DNA of 64,000 nucleotides from Caulobacter flavus (GCF_003722335.1 NZ_CP026100.1:4438001-4502000), one strand, 5' to 3'; shown: positions 49,433 through 58,217, counted from the first letter of the stretch. Made by a program: numbers and translations. The notes: generated by a model from the sequence alone, not told the origin.

Positions 49433-51199
49433 CTAACCCGCCTCGCCCGTCAGCTCCCGCCGCGCTTTTTCAAGCTCTTCCGCATAGCGCCGCGTGGCGT
49501 AGGCTTCCGACAGCACGCCCAGCACGTTGCGCTTGTCGTCGATCACCGCCAGTTCGTCGGTTTCGCTGCGGTCGAAGGCGCGCATGACGTCCTTGATCGA
49601 CTGTTCGGGCTTCAGGGCCGCCTCGGCGTTGATGGCCAGGCCCGCCACCGGCTTGTCGCCGTCGCCGCCGTCGGCATAGGCCTTGGCCGTGGGGATCACG
49701 CCCGCATAGAGCCCGGCCTCGTCGACCATGACCACCCGCTTGGTCGAGCCCAGCGGGAAGCGGCGGCGGAATTCGGCCAGCGTGGTCTCGGCCGGCACGG
49801 TCTGGACGTCCTTGCGCATCATCCGGCCGGCGCTCAACGGCCGCATCCACGAGACGTCGTGGGCGCTGCGGATGGTCTCGCCGCGCAGGTGCAGCCGCCA
49901 GGTCGAGAACGAGTAGCCGAAGGTCTCGCGCACCATGGCGCTGGCGATCATCGAGGCCACCAGGGCCGCGGCCGCCACGGTGAAGTCGCCCGTGGCCTCC
50001 AGCACCAGGAACGACATGGTGAAGGGCCCGCCGACCACGGCCACGCCCAGGGCGGCCATGCCGACCAGCGCCGCCACGGTCGGATCCAGGCTGGGCGCCC
50101 ACGGGATCAGCAGCGAGATGGCCGAGAACACCTGGCCTAGCAGCGCGCCCAGGAACAGCGAGGCGAAGAAAAGCCCGCCCCGGAAGCCGAAGCTCAGCGA
50201 GATCACCGAGGCCAGGGCCTTCATGGCCAGCAGCATCAGCAGCAGCTTCAGCGGCAGCTCGGCGGTCAGGTTGATGTGCAGCGCGCCATGGCCCGCCGAC
50301 AGCGTCTGCGGCGTGATCACCGCCAGCGCCGCCAGGCCCATGCCGCCGATCGCCGGCCGCAGCCAGCGCGGGATCGGCGAACGGGTCACCAGGCGCTCGG
50401 CGTTGGCCACCAGGCGCATCAGGCCGATGCCGACGATCGCGCAGGCCAGGCCTACCAGCGCATAGAGGCCGTAATCGGTCCACGACTGCACGGCCTGGGT
50501 GTCGGTCTTCAGCAGATACGGGATCGCGCCCATCTTGCTGGCCACCAGCACCGCGGCCAGGGCGGCGGCGACCACGGGCGCCAGGTTGGCGACGGTGTAG
50601 GCCCCGATGACGATCTCGAAGGCGTAAAAGGCCCCCGTCAGCGGCGCGCCAAACGCCGCGGCGATCGCCGCGCCAGCGCCGGCGCCCACCAGGGTGCGCA
50701 TGTCGGCCCGCCGCAGGTTCAGCCGCTGGCCGGCGAACGAAGCCGCCGCCGCGCCGGCCTGGGCATAGGCCGCCTCCAGCCCGACGGAAGCCCCCACGCC
50801 GTTCGACAGCATGGTCTGGCCGCAGATGAAGGCGCTGTCCTTCATCGACAGCCGCCCGCCGTGCAGGGCGTTGGCCTCCACCGGGTCGACGGCCGGGCGC
50901 GGGCGATACTTCGTCCACGCCCAGGTGATCCCGCCCAGCAGCAGGCCGCCCAGCGGAATGGCCAGCAGCCGCCACGGCGCGACGTGGCTCTGGGCGCTGA
51001 GCCGCTCGTTGATGTCGATCTCGAACAGCAGCATCTGTAGGCCGTGCGCCACCTGGGCCTGCACGACCGCGAAGGTCCCTGCCGCCACCCCGATCAGCGT
51101 CGCCACGGCGATCAGCCACAGCTCGCTAGACCGGATCCGGCGCCGCAGCCAGCCGACCCACTTCACGGATGCGGCGGCTGAGGCGTGGGCGATCGACAT
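49433..51199 (-). CDS. CLC-family anion channel or antiporter with CBS domains
   Basis: A protein of about 588 aa. The membrane part (about 25-430) has the CLC gate segment 'GASVGLEAAYAQAG' with the gating Glu, and 'LSFGFRGGLFFASLFLG' for the second anion motif. The anion-selectivity motif GSGIP is replaced by 'AVDPVEANALHGG', as in a distinct bacterial CLC branch. The C-terminus has two CBS domains (about 460-585), which usually sense adenine nucleotides. The start is ATG 51199; chloride or another anion may be moved. Confidence 0.92.
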   Translation of the reverse strand: MSIAHASAAASVKWVGWLRRRIRSSELWLIAVATLIGVAAGTFAVVQAQVAHGLQMLLFEIDINERLSAQSHVAPWRLLAIPLGGLLLGGITWAWTKYRPRPAVDPVEANALHGGRLSMKDSAFICGQTMLSNGVGASVGLEAAYAQAGAAAASFAGQRLNLRRADMRTLVGAGAGAAIAAAFGAPLTGAFYAFEIVIGAYTVANLAPVVAAALAAVLVASKMGAIPYLLKTDTQAVQSWTDYGLYALVGLACAIVGIGLMRLVANAERLVTRSPIPRWLRPAIGGMGLAALAVITPQTLSAGHGALHINLTAELPLKLLLMLLAMKALASVISLSFGFRGGLFFASLFLGALLGQVFSAISLLIPWAPSLDPTVAALVGMAALGVAVVGGPFTMSFLVLEATGDFTVAAAALVASMIASAMVRETFGYSFSTWRLHLRGETIRSAHDVSWMRPLSAGRMMRKDVQTVPAETTLAEFRRRFPLGSTKRVVMVDEAGLYAGVIPTAKAYADGGDGDKPVAGLAINAEAALKPEQSIKDVMRAFDRSETDELAVIDDKRNVLGVLSEAYATRRYAEELEKARRELTGEAG

Positions 51200-51219
51200 G
51201 AGTTCTCGATAACGCGCTA

Positions 51220-51351
51220 CTCCTCCCCCGTGCAACGGGGGAGGTGGCGCGCTGCGGATACGCAGCGTGACGGAGGGGCGACCGCCGCCGCCCCGCCCAG
51301 CCTCGCCCCCTCCACCGCTTCGCGGTCCCCCTCCCCGTAAACGGGGGAGGA
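51220..51351. repeat. Family A intergenic palindromic repeat, copy A5
   Basis: Inverted ends CTCCTCCCCCGTGCAACGGGGGAGG and CCCCCTCCCCGTAAACGGGGGAGG, with inner GCGCTGCGGATACGCAGCG and CCGCTTCGCGG hairpins. It sits between two minus-strand genes. Confidence 0.8.
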
Positions 51352-51370
51352 GCGAAGACCGGGGAATGAG

Positions 51371-51850
51371 TTAAACCTTGACCCGCCGCGCCTTCAGCCG
51401 CCCGGCTAGCGCCTTTTCCGGCGCGCTCCCGGCGAAACCGCTCGTCGCCACATAGTCCCGTCGCCGCACCAAAAGCCCCAGCGGCGCCGCGTTCAGCCGC
51501 GCCAGCCAGCCGCCCGGCGCCAGCAGCAGCGCCGCCGCGCCCGCGCCGCCGGCCAGATGCGCCTCGACCGGTCCGCGCCAGGTCTCCGGCAGGCCGCGCG
51601 ACGGGTCCAGCGTCAGGATCCAGTCGCCCCGCGCCACGGCGGCTCCCGCCGACAGCAGCGCCCCGCGGTCGCCCGCCGCCGCCACGAACCGCGCGCCGCT
51701 GTCCTCGATCAGGGCCTCCAGCCCCGGCTCGGCCGCGCCGGCGATCACCACCTCCTTGACGAGGCCGTCGACAGCCGCCGGCACCAGCTGGGCCAGAAGC
51801 TGGGCGAGCGCATGAGCAGGCGCGACGGCCGGAAGGATCACCGAGATCAT
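51371..51850 (-). CDS. Short GT2-like glycosyltransferase-fold protein
   Basis: A 159-aa protein with only the N-terminal part of a GT-A fold: 'MISVILPAVAPAHALAQLLAQL', 'VKEVVIAGAAEPG' and 'AAVARGDWILTLDPSRGLP' (the DxD-like position reads LDPS). Full GT2 enzymes are longer and have a DxD metal site, so catalysis is doubtful. Homologues of this short length occur in Caulobacterales as annotated 'glycosyl transferase'. It is divergent from the radical SAM gene, 81 bp away. Confidence 0.6.
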   Translation of the reverse strand: MISVILPAVAPAHALAQLLAQLVPAAVDGLVKEVVIAGAAEPGLEALIEDSGARFVAAAGDRGALLSAGAAVARGDWILTLDPSRGLPETWRGPVEAHLAGGAGAAALLLAPGGWLARLNAAPLGLLVRRRDYVATSGFAGSAPEKALAGRLKARRVKV

Positions 51851-51931
51851 GTCCCCGCCTTTGGAGCCTCGGCCCGCAGGCCGTCAAGCATGGTTCTTGT
51901 TATGTTCTCGCTGCGAGCGTAGGATGCCCGC

Positions 51932-53038
51932 ATGCAGACCCGCCGCTCGTTCACCGACACCGCCTACAAGCAAGGGACCGTCGCCCTGCGCGGACGCGGC
52001 GCGCGCAGCAACGAGACCGGCCGCTACGAGAGCCTGACGTCCGAGCCGTTCGACGACGGCTGGACGGAAGACGACAACGCCGCCCGCCCGCTGACCACCA
52101 GCGTGCTGGCCATGAAGTCCAAGACCGTCATCGCCCGCAACAAGAGCCCCGACGTGGGCTTCGACCGCTCCATCAATCCCTACCGGGGCTGCGAGCACGG
52201 CTGCATCTACTGCTACGCCCGTCCGGCCCACGCCTATCTGGGCCTCTCGCCCGGCCTCGACTTCGAGAGCAAGCTGTTCTTCAAGCCCGAGGCCGGCAAG
52301 CTGCTCGATCGCGAGCTGTCCAAGCCGACCTACAAGGTGGGCAGCGTCCATATCGGCGGCGACACCGACCCCTACCAGCCGCAGGAACGCGGTCTGCGCG
52401 TCACCCGGGGCGTGCTGGAGACGCTCAGCCGCTTTCGCCACCCGTTCTCGATCATCACCAAATCGGCCCTGATCACCCGCGATCTCGACATCCTGGGCGA
52501 GATGGGCCGCGCGGGCCTGGCCCGGGCGGCGGTGTCGATCACGACGCTGGATCGCAAGCTAGCCCGCAGCATGGAGCCGCGCGCCGCTACGCCCGAACGC
52601 CGGCTCGACGCCGTGCGCCAGCTTTCGCAGGCCGGCGTGCCGACCATCGTGATGTTCGCGCCGGCCATCCCGTCGCTGAACGACCACGAAATGGAGGCGG
52701 TGCTGGAACGCGCCAGGGAAGCCGGCGCCGTGGCCGCCGGCTACGTCGCCATCCGCCTGCCGATGGAGATCCACGGCCTATTCGAGCAGTGGCTGGCCAC
52801 CGACCATCCCGACCGCGCCAAGCGGGTGATGTCGCTGGTGCGGCAGATGCGCGGTGGGGCCGCCTACGACAGCGAGTTCGGCAAGCGCATGACCGGCGAA
52901 GGCCCCGTGGCCGAGGTGCTGAACCAGCGCTTCCACGCCGCCCTCAAGCGCTTCGAGCTCGACAGGCCCCTGCCCCGCCTCGACACCTCCCAGTTCCGCG
53001 TCCCGCCCAAGGCGGGGGATCAGTTGAGTTTGTTCTAG
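51932..53038 (+). CDS. PA0069-family radical SAM protein
   Basis: A 368-aa protein with the radical SAM cluster motif Cx3Cx2C in 'NPYRGCEHGCIYCYAR' (about residues 82-97). It also has 'HIGGDTDPYQPQERGLRVTRGVLE' and 'SIITKSALITRDLDIL', which identify the PA0069/SplB-like family (COG1533). These enzymes cleave SAM to start radical chemistry, but the substrate of this family is not known. The long N-terminal leader with 'GRGARSNETGRYE' is typical. Confidence 0.93.
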   Translation: MQTRRSFTDTAYKQGTVALRGRGARSNETGRYESLTSEPFDDGWTEDDNAARPLTTSVLAMKSKTVIARNKSPDVGFDRSINPYRGCEHGCIYCYARPAHAYLGLSPGLDFESKLFFKPEAGKLLDRELSKPTYKVGSVHIGGDTDPYQPQERGLRVTRGVLETLSRFRHPFSIITKSALITRDLDILGEMGRAGLARAAVSITTLDRKLARSMEPRAATPERRLDAVRQLSQAGVPTIVMFAPAIPSLNDHEMEAVLERAREAGAVAAGYVAIRLPMEIHGLFEQWLATDHPDRAKRVMSLVRQMRGGAAYDSEFGKRMTGEGPVAEVLNQRFHAALKRFELDRPLPRLDTSQFRVPPKAGDQLSLF

Positions 53039-53061
53039 CTGTTCCACCATACTCTCTGTCC

Positions 53062-53204
53062 GTCATCCCGGCCGAAGCGCGCAGCGCGTAGAGCCGGGAC
53101 CCAGGGGACTGGGCTCGGCGTCTGGACCGGCCGCCTTGGTGATGGCCGGCGCAGTGCGGCGTCCCCTGGGTCCCGGATAAGCGCTGCGCGCTTTCCGGGA
53201 TGAC
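53062..53204. repeat. Family B intergenic palindromic repeat, copy B2
   Basis: A 143-bp element with terminal inverted repeats GTCATCCCGG...CCGGGATGAC and inner AGCCGGGACCCAGGGGAC / GTCCCCTGGGTCCCGG arms, the same plan as B1 at 42022-42131. It lies between two plus-strand genes and ends 67 bp before the GFA gene. Confidence 0.85.
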
Positions 53205-53271
53205 GGGCTTGGCGATGCAAGAAGACGTTCAGGAGCATCCCCGCTTGCACCCTTCGCGCGGAGGCCTATCA

Positions 53272-53697
53272 ATGCCGCCCATGACGAACGAACACCGTTA
53301 CGCCGGAGGGTGTCCGTGCGGCGCCGTGCGCTGGAGCGCCGCGGGCGAGCCGATGTATCAGGGCTATTGCTGCTGCGCCGACTGCCGCAAGGCCTCGGGC
53401 TCGGGCTTCGTGCCGTTCATGGGCTTTCCGGCCTCGGCGGTGACGGTCACCGGCGACACGCTGAAGGTCCGCTCGCCCGCCTTCAGCGGCGGCGAGGCCC
53501 TGCGCAACGCCTGCCCGGCCTGCGGCGGCCTCGTCTTCGGCGGCGAGGTCGGAGCGTGCGACAGCCACACGATCTACGCCGGCTCGCTGGACGACGCCTC
53601 GCTGTTTTCGCCGACCATGGCGCTGTTCCTGCGCGACAAGCCCGACTGGGTGGTGCTGCCGCAGGGCCTGGCGACCTTCCACACCATGCCGGACTGA
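53272..53697 (+). CDS. GFA family (CENP-V/GFA zinc domain) protein
   Basis: A protein of about 141 aa with the two-zinc GFA pattern: 'GGCPCGAVRWSAAGEP' (CxC), 'GYCCCADCRKASGSGF' (CCxxC) and 'NACPACGGLVFGG' (CxxC). The family includes proteins first annotated as glutathione-dependent formaldehyde-activating enzymes. Real substrates are mostly unknown. ATG 53272 has GGAGG 8 nt upstream; ATG 53281 is an alternative. Confidence 0.9.
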   Translation: MPPMTNEHRYAGGCPCGAVRWSAAGEPMYQGYCCCADCRKASGSGFVPFMGFPASAVTVTGDTLKVRSPAFSGGEALRNACPACGGLVFGGEVGACDSHTIYAGSLDDASLFSPTMALFLRDKPDWVVLPQGLATFHTMPD

Positions 53698-53799
53698 AAG
53701 ATCACGCGCCGCCTGGCGGCCCGATGTCGGGACGGACGTCCACTGTTCGTCCTTGCGCCGAACACGGCCCAAGCCGGGGCCGAACAAAGGGAGAGAGCG

Positions 53800-54582
53800 A
53801 TGTCGGAAACCCATGGCCGGTTCGGCTGGTACGAACTGATGACCACCGACGTGCACGCCGCGTCGGCCTTCTACGCCAAGGTGGTGGGCTGGACGCCGAC
53901 GGATTCCGGCATGCCTGGCCCGACCCCGTACATGATCCTCAACGTGGGTGATGCCGGCGTCGGCGGCGTCTTCACGCCCGAGGGCGGCTGTCCGGAAGGC
54001 GCCCGCCCCGGCTGGATCGGCTACATCTTCGTCGACGACGTCGACGCCTATGTCGGCAAGGTGGTCGAAGCCGGCGGCTCGGTGTTCATGCCCCCCGACG
54101 ACATCCCGACCGTGGGCCGCTTCTCGGTCGTCGCCGATCCGTATGGCGCGGTCTTCACCCTGTTCAAGCCCTTTCCGCGCGACGAGATCCCGCCGCAGCC
54201 GGCCGACGGCGCCCCCGGCACGTTCGGCTGGCGCGAACTGATGGCCGGCGACCTCGAGGGGGCCTTCGCCTTCTATTCCAAGCTGTTCGGCTGGGTGAAG
54301 ACCATGGCCATCGACATGGGCCCGATGGGCACCTACCAGCTGTTCGCCTACGAGGCGGGCGGTCCCGACGTCGGCGGCATGATGACCAGGCTGCCCGACA
54401 TGCCGGTCTCGTTCTGGAACTACTACGCCCAGGTCGACAGCGCCTCGGCGGCCCGCGACCGCGCCCTGGCGGCCGGCGCGACCACCATGATGGACGTCCA
54501 CCAGGTGCCCGGCGGCAGCTGGATCTACATGGCGAGCGATCCTCAGGGCGCGGGGTTCGCGGTGGTCAGCCAGGAGAAGTGA
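53800..54582 (+). CDS. Two-domain VOC (glyoxalase/dioxygenase fold) protein
   Basis: A 260-aa protein made of two VOC domains (about 5-125 and 132-258). Each opens with the same 'GRFGWYELMTTD' / 'GTFGWRELMAGD' strand and a 'FYAKVVGW' / 'FYSKLFGW' helix, and ends with a metal-ligand-like 'DPYGAVFTLF' / 'DPQGAGFAVV' strand. The internal duplication is clear. Members often bind small ligands or confer resistance; the function here is not known. The ribosome-binding site GGGAGAG precedes the ATG. Confidence 0.9.
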   Translation: MSETHGRFGWYELMTTDVHAASAFYAKVVGWTPTDSGMPGPTPYMILNVGDAGVGGVFTPEGGCPEGARPGWIGYIFVDDVDAYVGKVVEAGGSVFMPPDDIPTVGRFSVVADPYGAVFTLFKPFPRDEIPPQPADGAPGTFGWRELMAGDLEGAFAFYSKLFGWVKTMAIDMGPMGTYQLFAYEAGGPDVGGMMTRLPDMPVSFWNYYAQVDSASAARDRALAAGATTMMDVHQVPGGSWIYMASDPQGAGFAVVSQEK

Positions 54583-54622
54583 CGTTGGTAGGGCCAGGCG
54601 GGTGGGCGCTCCCGCTTGGCCT

Positions 54623-54757
54623 TCACTTTTCAATGCTTCCCTCGCCCTTGTGGCGAGGGCCCATGCCGGCCGCTGCTCAGACACAGACAGACTTTGAAAG
54701 GTCTGAGCGGCTGGACGATGGATCCCGGGCACGAGGCCCGGGAAGGCGTTGAAAAGT
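54623..54757. repeat. MITE-like element with 19-bp terminal inverted repeats
   Basis: A 135-bp element between convergent genes. Its ends are imperfect inverted repeats of about 18-19 bp, CACTTTTCAATGC-TTCCC and its partner, whose reverse complement is CACTTTTCAACGCCTTCCC. Inside are three more hairpins: CCCTCGCC/GGCGAGGG, GCTCAGAC/GTCTGAGC and CCCGGGC/GCCCGGG. No coding capacity and no obvious target-site duplication. Confidence 0.65.
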
Positions 54758-54778
54758 GCGATAAAGGAGCTCGCTGGA

Positions 54779-55855
54779 TCACTTCTCCAGTAGCAGCGCC
54801 TTGGTCAGGAACGCCTTGTCGCGCCCCGCCACCCGCAGCCCCGCCGCGCCGAACAGGGCCTCCAGGTCCGTCTCGGCGTAGCTGCCGTAGAACGGCTCGT
54901 GGAAATAGGCCGGGAACGCCTCGAGCATCCTCGCCAGTTGCGGCTCGTCTGAGGGCTGGACGGAATCGGCGAAGGCCAGCACGCCGCCGGGCTTCAGCAC
55001 CCGAGCGATCTCGGCCGCGACGATGGGACGGACGCGCGGCGGCAGTTCGTGGAACAGGTAGACGCAGGTCACCGCGTCCAGGCTGTCGTCAGCCAGCGGC
55101 AGCCGCTCGGCGTTGGCCTGCATCATGCCCCGCCCCGAGCGCGTGCGGGCTTCGGTCAGATAGGCCGGCGATAGGTCCAGCCCCGCCAGGCCCGCGCGCG
55201 GAAAGGCCCGCGCCAGATCGTGCAGGAACGCGCCGGAGCCGCAGGCCACGTCCACGGCCCGCAGGTCGCGCTGGTCGCGCCCCCGCCAATGCCGCGCCAA
55301 CAGGCTCAGCGCCCGCCTGCGCATCGCTCCCGCCGCGCCCGAGAACAGCGCCTCGACCTGGGCGTCGTAGCGACGGGCGCTGTCGGCGGTGAACCAGCCG
55401 CCGGTCTGGTAGTGAAAGTTCTGCCGGTAATAGGCGGGATAGCCCTGGCTCTTGGGATCGTCGCGCACCTCGACGCCATCGCCGCGCCGGCGGCGCTCGT
55501 CCACCGCGCGGGCGTCGGCCAGGAAGTCCCAGGCCTTGAGGATCGAGGCGGCCGGGTGGCTGGGCGCGTCCTCCATCGGCGGATAGAGTCCGGCGGCGAC
55601 GTCGGCGGCGTCCTTCTCGAACGCCGACATGTAGGCCCGGCGCAGCCGTCCCCGCGACACCGGCGGGGCGTCGGAGGCGAAGCGCGGCGCGGCCTTGCCC
55701 TCGGTCGGACGGGTGATGAACTTGGCCAGCCCGCCGGCCGCCGTCCACCAGGCCGCCTTGGCGACGGCCTTGCCGCGCTGGGCGGCGGCGTCGAGGGCGA
55801 ACGCCCCTCGCCGCTCGGCCCCTAGCCTATCGTTCCGGCCGCTGGCTTGGCCCAT
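54779..55855 (-). CDS. Class I SAM-dependent methyltransferase
   Basis: A protein of about 358 aa. The C-terminal domain (about 185-358) has motif I 'AVDVACGSGAFLHDLARAFP', motif II 'GLAGLDLSPAYLTEA', 'ERLPLADDSLDAVTCVYLFHELP' and the post-motif 'RVLKPGGVLAFAD'. The N-terminal 180 residues ('YPAYYRQNFHYQTGGWFTADSARRYDAQVEALFSG') are specific to this subfamily and may select the substrate, which is unknown. ATG 55855 follows a GAGG site and lies 7 bases after the preceding gene's stop. Confidence 0.88.
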   Translation of the reverse strand: MGQASGRNDRLGAERRGAFALDAAAQRGKAVAKAAWWTAAGGLAKFITRPTEGKAAPRFASDAPPVSRGRLRRAYMSAFEKDAADVAAGLYPPMEDAPSHPAASILKAWDFLADARAVDERRRRGDGVEVRDDPKSQGYPAYYRQNFHYQTGGWFTADSARRYDAQVEALFSGAAGAMRRRALSLLARHWRGRDQRDLRAVDVACGSGAFLHDLARAFPRAGLAGLDLSPAYLTEARTRSGRGMMQANAERLPLADDSLDAVTCVYLFHELPPRVRPIVAAEIARVLKPGGVLAFADSVQPSDEPQLARMLEAFPAYFHEPFYGSYAETDLEALFGAAGLRVAGRDKAFLTKALLLEK

Positions 55856-55862
55856 CCTCGCC

Positions 55863-57092
55863 TCATCGCGAAAACACCCCGACCAGCTCAATATGCGGCG
55901 ACCAGAGGAACTGGTCCACCGGCAGCACCTTCTCGAGCTTGAAGCCGGCGTCGATCAGCAGGCCCGCGTCGCGGGCGAAGGTCGCCGGATTGCACGACAC
56001 CCCGACGACGCGCGAGACCTTGGACTTGGCGATCTCGACGGTCTGCTCCAGCGCGCCGGCGCGCGGCGGGTCGAAGACCACCGCGTCCATCTTGTCCAGT
56101 TCGCTCGACAGCATCGGCCGGCGGGTCAGGTCGCGGGCTTCGGCGACGATCGCCTTCAGGCCCGGGGCCGAGCCGACGGCCGCCTTCAGCGCCGCGATGG
56201 CCGGCTCGGCGAAGTCGGCGGCGTAGACCGAGGCCTCCTGCGCCAGGCGGAAGGTGAAGGTGCCCACGCCGCTGAACAGGTCGGCGACCTTCGCCGCCCC
56301 CGCCACGTGCGCCAGGGCGAACTCGGCCATGGCCTGTTCGGCCGACGGCACCGCCTGCAGGAACGAACCGGCCGGCAGCGGCACGATGGCGGGCCCCAGC
56401 TTCACCAGCGGCTGGCGGGCCATGTACAGCGTCTCGCCGGCCAGGGTGACGCGGGCGAAGTCGAACTCGCCGGCGGTCATGGCCGCCTGCACGCGGGCGT
56501 CGGCCGACAGCCCGCCGCTCTTGCGCTCCACGCCGGTGACGTCGATGTCCAGGCCCGTGCCGGTCAGGGTGACGTGCAGGGTCGGAGCCGACTTCGGGTG
56601 CTCCAGGAACGGCTGGGCCAGCCGCGCCAGGCCCGGCAGCGCGGCGACAATCTTGGGATGGGCGACCGGGCATTCCTCGATCTTCACCAGGTTCCACGAG
56701 CGGCGCTCCTTGAAGCCCAGGCGCACGCCGCCCTTGCCGCCGCGCGCGTGCAGCGCCACCCGGCGGCGCGAGGCCGGCGGCGAGGCGAAGGTCGGCAGGA
56801 TCTCGACCTCGATCCGCTCGCGCTTCAGCTGCAGGCGCACCTGCTCTCGCTTCCAGTCGAGATAGGGCGCGATGTCCCAGTGCTGCAGCGCGCAGCCGCC
56901 GCAATGACCGAAATGCTTGCAGGCCGGATCGACGCGGTCGGGGCTGGCCTCCAGGATCTCGGCCAGTTCGCCGCGCTGGCCTTCCATGCGGGCGGTGATC
57001 CGCTCGCCCGGCAGGGTCAGGGGCACGAAGGCCGGGCCGGCGGCGACGCCGTCGCCCTGGCCGCCCACGGCGTCGATTTTCAGTTCACGCAT
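55863..57092 (-). CDS. TrmA/RlmC/RlmD-family RNA m5U methyltransferase
   Basis: A protein of about 409 aa. An N-terminal TRAM-like region ('PLTLPGERITARME') is followed by Fe-S cysteines ('CKHFGHCGGC' plus 'EECPVAHP') and the SAM domain. That domain contains 'VADLFSGVGTFTFRLA', 'DAVVFDPPRAGALEQ' and the catalytic 'VGVSCNPATFARD'. It methylates uridine C5 in rRNA or tRNA. The Fe-S set fits RlmD-like enzymes. The start is set at ATG 57092 (MRELKIDAVG); the open frame upstream lacks conserved sequence. Confidence 0.93.
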   Translation of the reverse strand: MRELKIDAVGGQGDGVAAGPAFVPLTLPGERITARMEGQRGELAEILEASPDRVDPACKHFGHCGGCALQHWDIAPYLDWKREQVRLQLKRERIEVEILPTFASPPASRRRVALHARGGKGGVRLGFKERRSWNLVKIEECPVAHPKIVAALPGLARLAQPFLEHPKSAPTLHVTLTGTGLDIDVTGVERKSGGLSADARVQAAMTAGEFDFARVTLAGETLYMARQPLVKLGPAIVPLPAGSFLQAVPSAEQAMAEFALAHVAGAAKVADLFSGVGTFTFRLAQEASVYAADFAEPAIAALKAAVGSAPGLKAIVAEARDLTRRPMLSSELDKMDAVVFDPPRAGALEQTVEIAKSKVSRVVGVSCNPATFARDAGLLIDAGFKLEKVLPVDQFLWSPHIELVGVFSR

Positions 57093-57365
57093 TCCAAAGT
57101 CGCCTTCGGGAACCTTGACCGGTTCCGATCCGTTCAAGCCTCGCCGCAGGCGTGGCCCCATTTTCGCCTCGTCCGCGCCCAGTTCGACGCCGAAGAAGCC
57201 AGTTCGAGCGCGTCCATACCCCATTCGGCGCCCGCATGCGTGAACGAACTGGTGCGTGAACGAAGATGAACGGTCCGGTCAACGACCGTTCAGGAACCGC
57301 TTGGCATGTTGCGGACAACGGACGGTCCCCCGATCGTCACGCCCGCTTTCAGGGAGAGTTTTTCG

Positions 57366-57977
57366 ATGATGATCCGGACCGCCATCAGCGCCCTCGTCGC
57401 CGGCGCGGCCCTCGTCGGCGCCGCGGCTCCGACCGTCGCCTCCGCCCAGGCCTACGGCTACGGCCAAGGCTCCTACCAGGGCGGCGCCTACGACCGTAAC
57501 GGCTACTACTACGATCCCTGCCGCCGCAGCACGACCAACCGCACCACGGGCGGCGGCCTGGCGGGCGCCGGCATCGGCGCGGCGATCGGCGGCAGCGTCG
57601 CGGGTCGCGGCGCCAAGACCGAGGGCGCTGTGCTGGGCGGCCTGCTCGGCGCGGTCGTCGGCGGCAACATCGGCCGCAGCTCGGCCGCCTGCGCCCCGGG
57701 CGCGGTTCCCCCGCCGCCTCCCCCGCCGCCCCGCGCCTACAACGACTATGACCGCGGCTACGACAACGGCGGCTACGACGACGCCTATTACGACCGCCGC
57801 GGCGGCAACGGCTACACCTACGAGTCGGAACGCTCCTACCGCGTGACCGAAGGCCGCGCCGACGCCAACGGCTGCACCCTGGCCGAAAGCCCGATCTACC
57901 TGCCCGACGGCCGCACCCAGAAGCGCTTCGTCCGCGTGTGCCCCGACGCTTCGGGCCGCTACCAGGTCGTCGACTAG
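57366..57977 (+). CDS. Glycine-zipper outer-membrane protein
   Basis: A 203-aa exported protein. A signal peptide ends near 'PTVASAQ' (about residue 28). A Tyr/Gly-rich stretch ('AYGYGQGSYQGGAYDRNGYYYDP') is followed by a glycine zipper 2TM domain ('GGGLAGAGIGAAIGGSVAGRGAKTEGAVLGGLLGAVVGGNIG', about 65-106), a PPPPPPPP linker and a small Cys-containing C-terminal domain. AGGGAGAG precedes the ATG. Related proteins are structural outer-membrane components. A terminator follows. Confidence 0.85.
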   Translation: MMIRTAISALVAGAALVGAAAPTVASAQAYGYGQGSYQGGAYDRNGYYYDPCRRSTTNRTTGGGLAGAGIGAAIGGSVAGRGAKTEGAVLGGLLGAVVGGNIGRSSAACAPGAVPPPPPPPPRAYNDYDRGYDNGGYDDAYYDRRGGNGYTYESERSYRVTEGRADANGCTLAESPIYLPDGRTQKRFVRVCPDASGRYQVVD

Positions 57978-58018
57978 GTTTCTCCAGGCGGATTTCCTCT
58001 CTGGAACTCCACAGACTG

Positions 58019-58054
58019 AAGGCCGCCGGCTCCGCGCCGGCGGCCTTTTCTTTT
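58019..58054 (+). terminator. Intrinsic terminator of the glycine-zipper gene
   Basis: A 12-bp perfect stem AAGGCCGCCGGC (58019-58030) with GCCGGCGGCCTT (58035-58046) is followed by TTCTTTT, 41 bases after the stop. Confidence 0.93.
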
Positions 58055-58217
58055 AGCCGCGCCGGAACCAGGCGCCAGCGACACGATCTTCAGCAGCGCA
58101 CGTCGCAGTGGCGAAAGATCATCGGGGCGTCGCCCCGCCTCTCCTTCTCAAACATCTGCGATCGCGATGATCCGACGGCCGTCGACCACCGTATCGACGG
58201 CGACAGAGGAGGCCACG

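Noticed and set aside
30418..51351. Family A palindromes as a CRISPR array
   Set aside because: Copies are kilobases apart with no regular spacer arrangement and no cas genes.
57093..57318. Extra N-terminal sequence of the RNA methyltransferase or a separate small minus-strand gene
   Set aside because: The open frame has no conserved sequence or ribosome-binding site. The family N-terminus begins at 57092.
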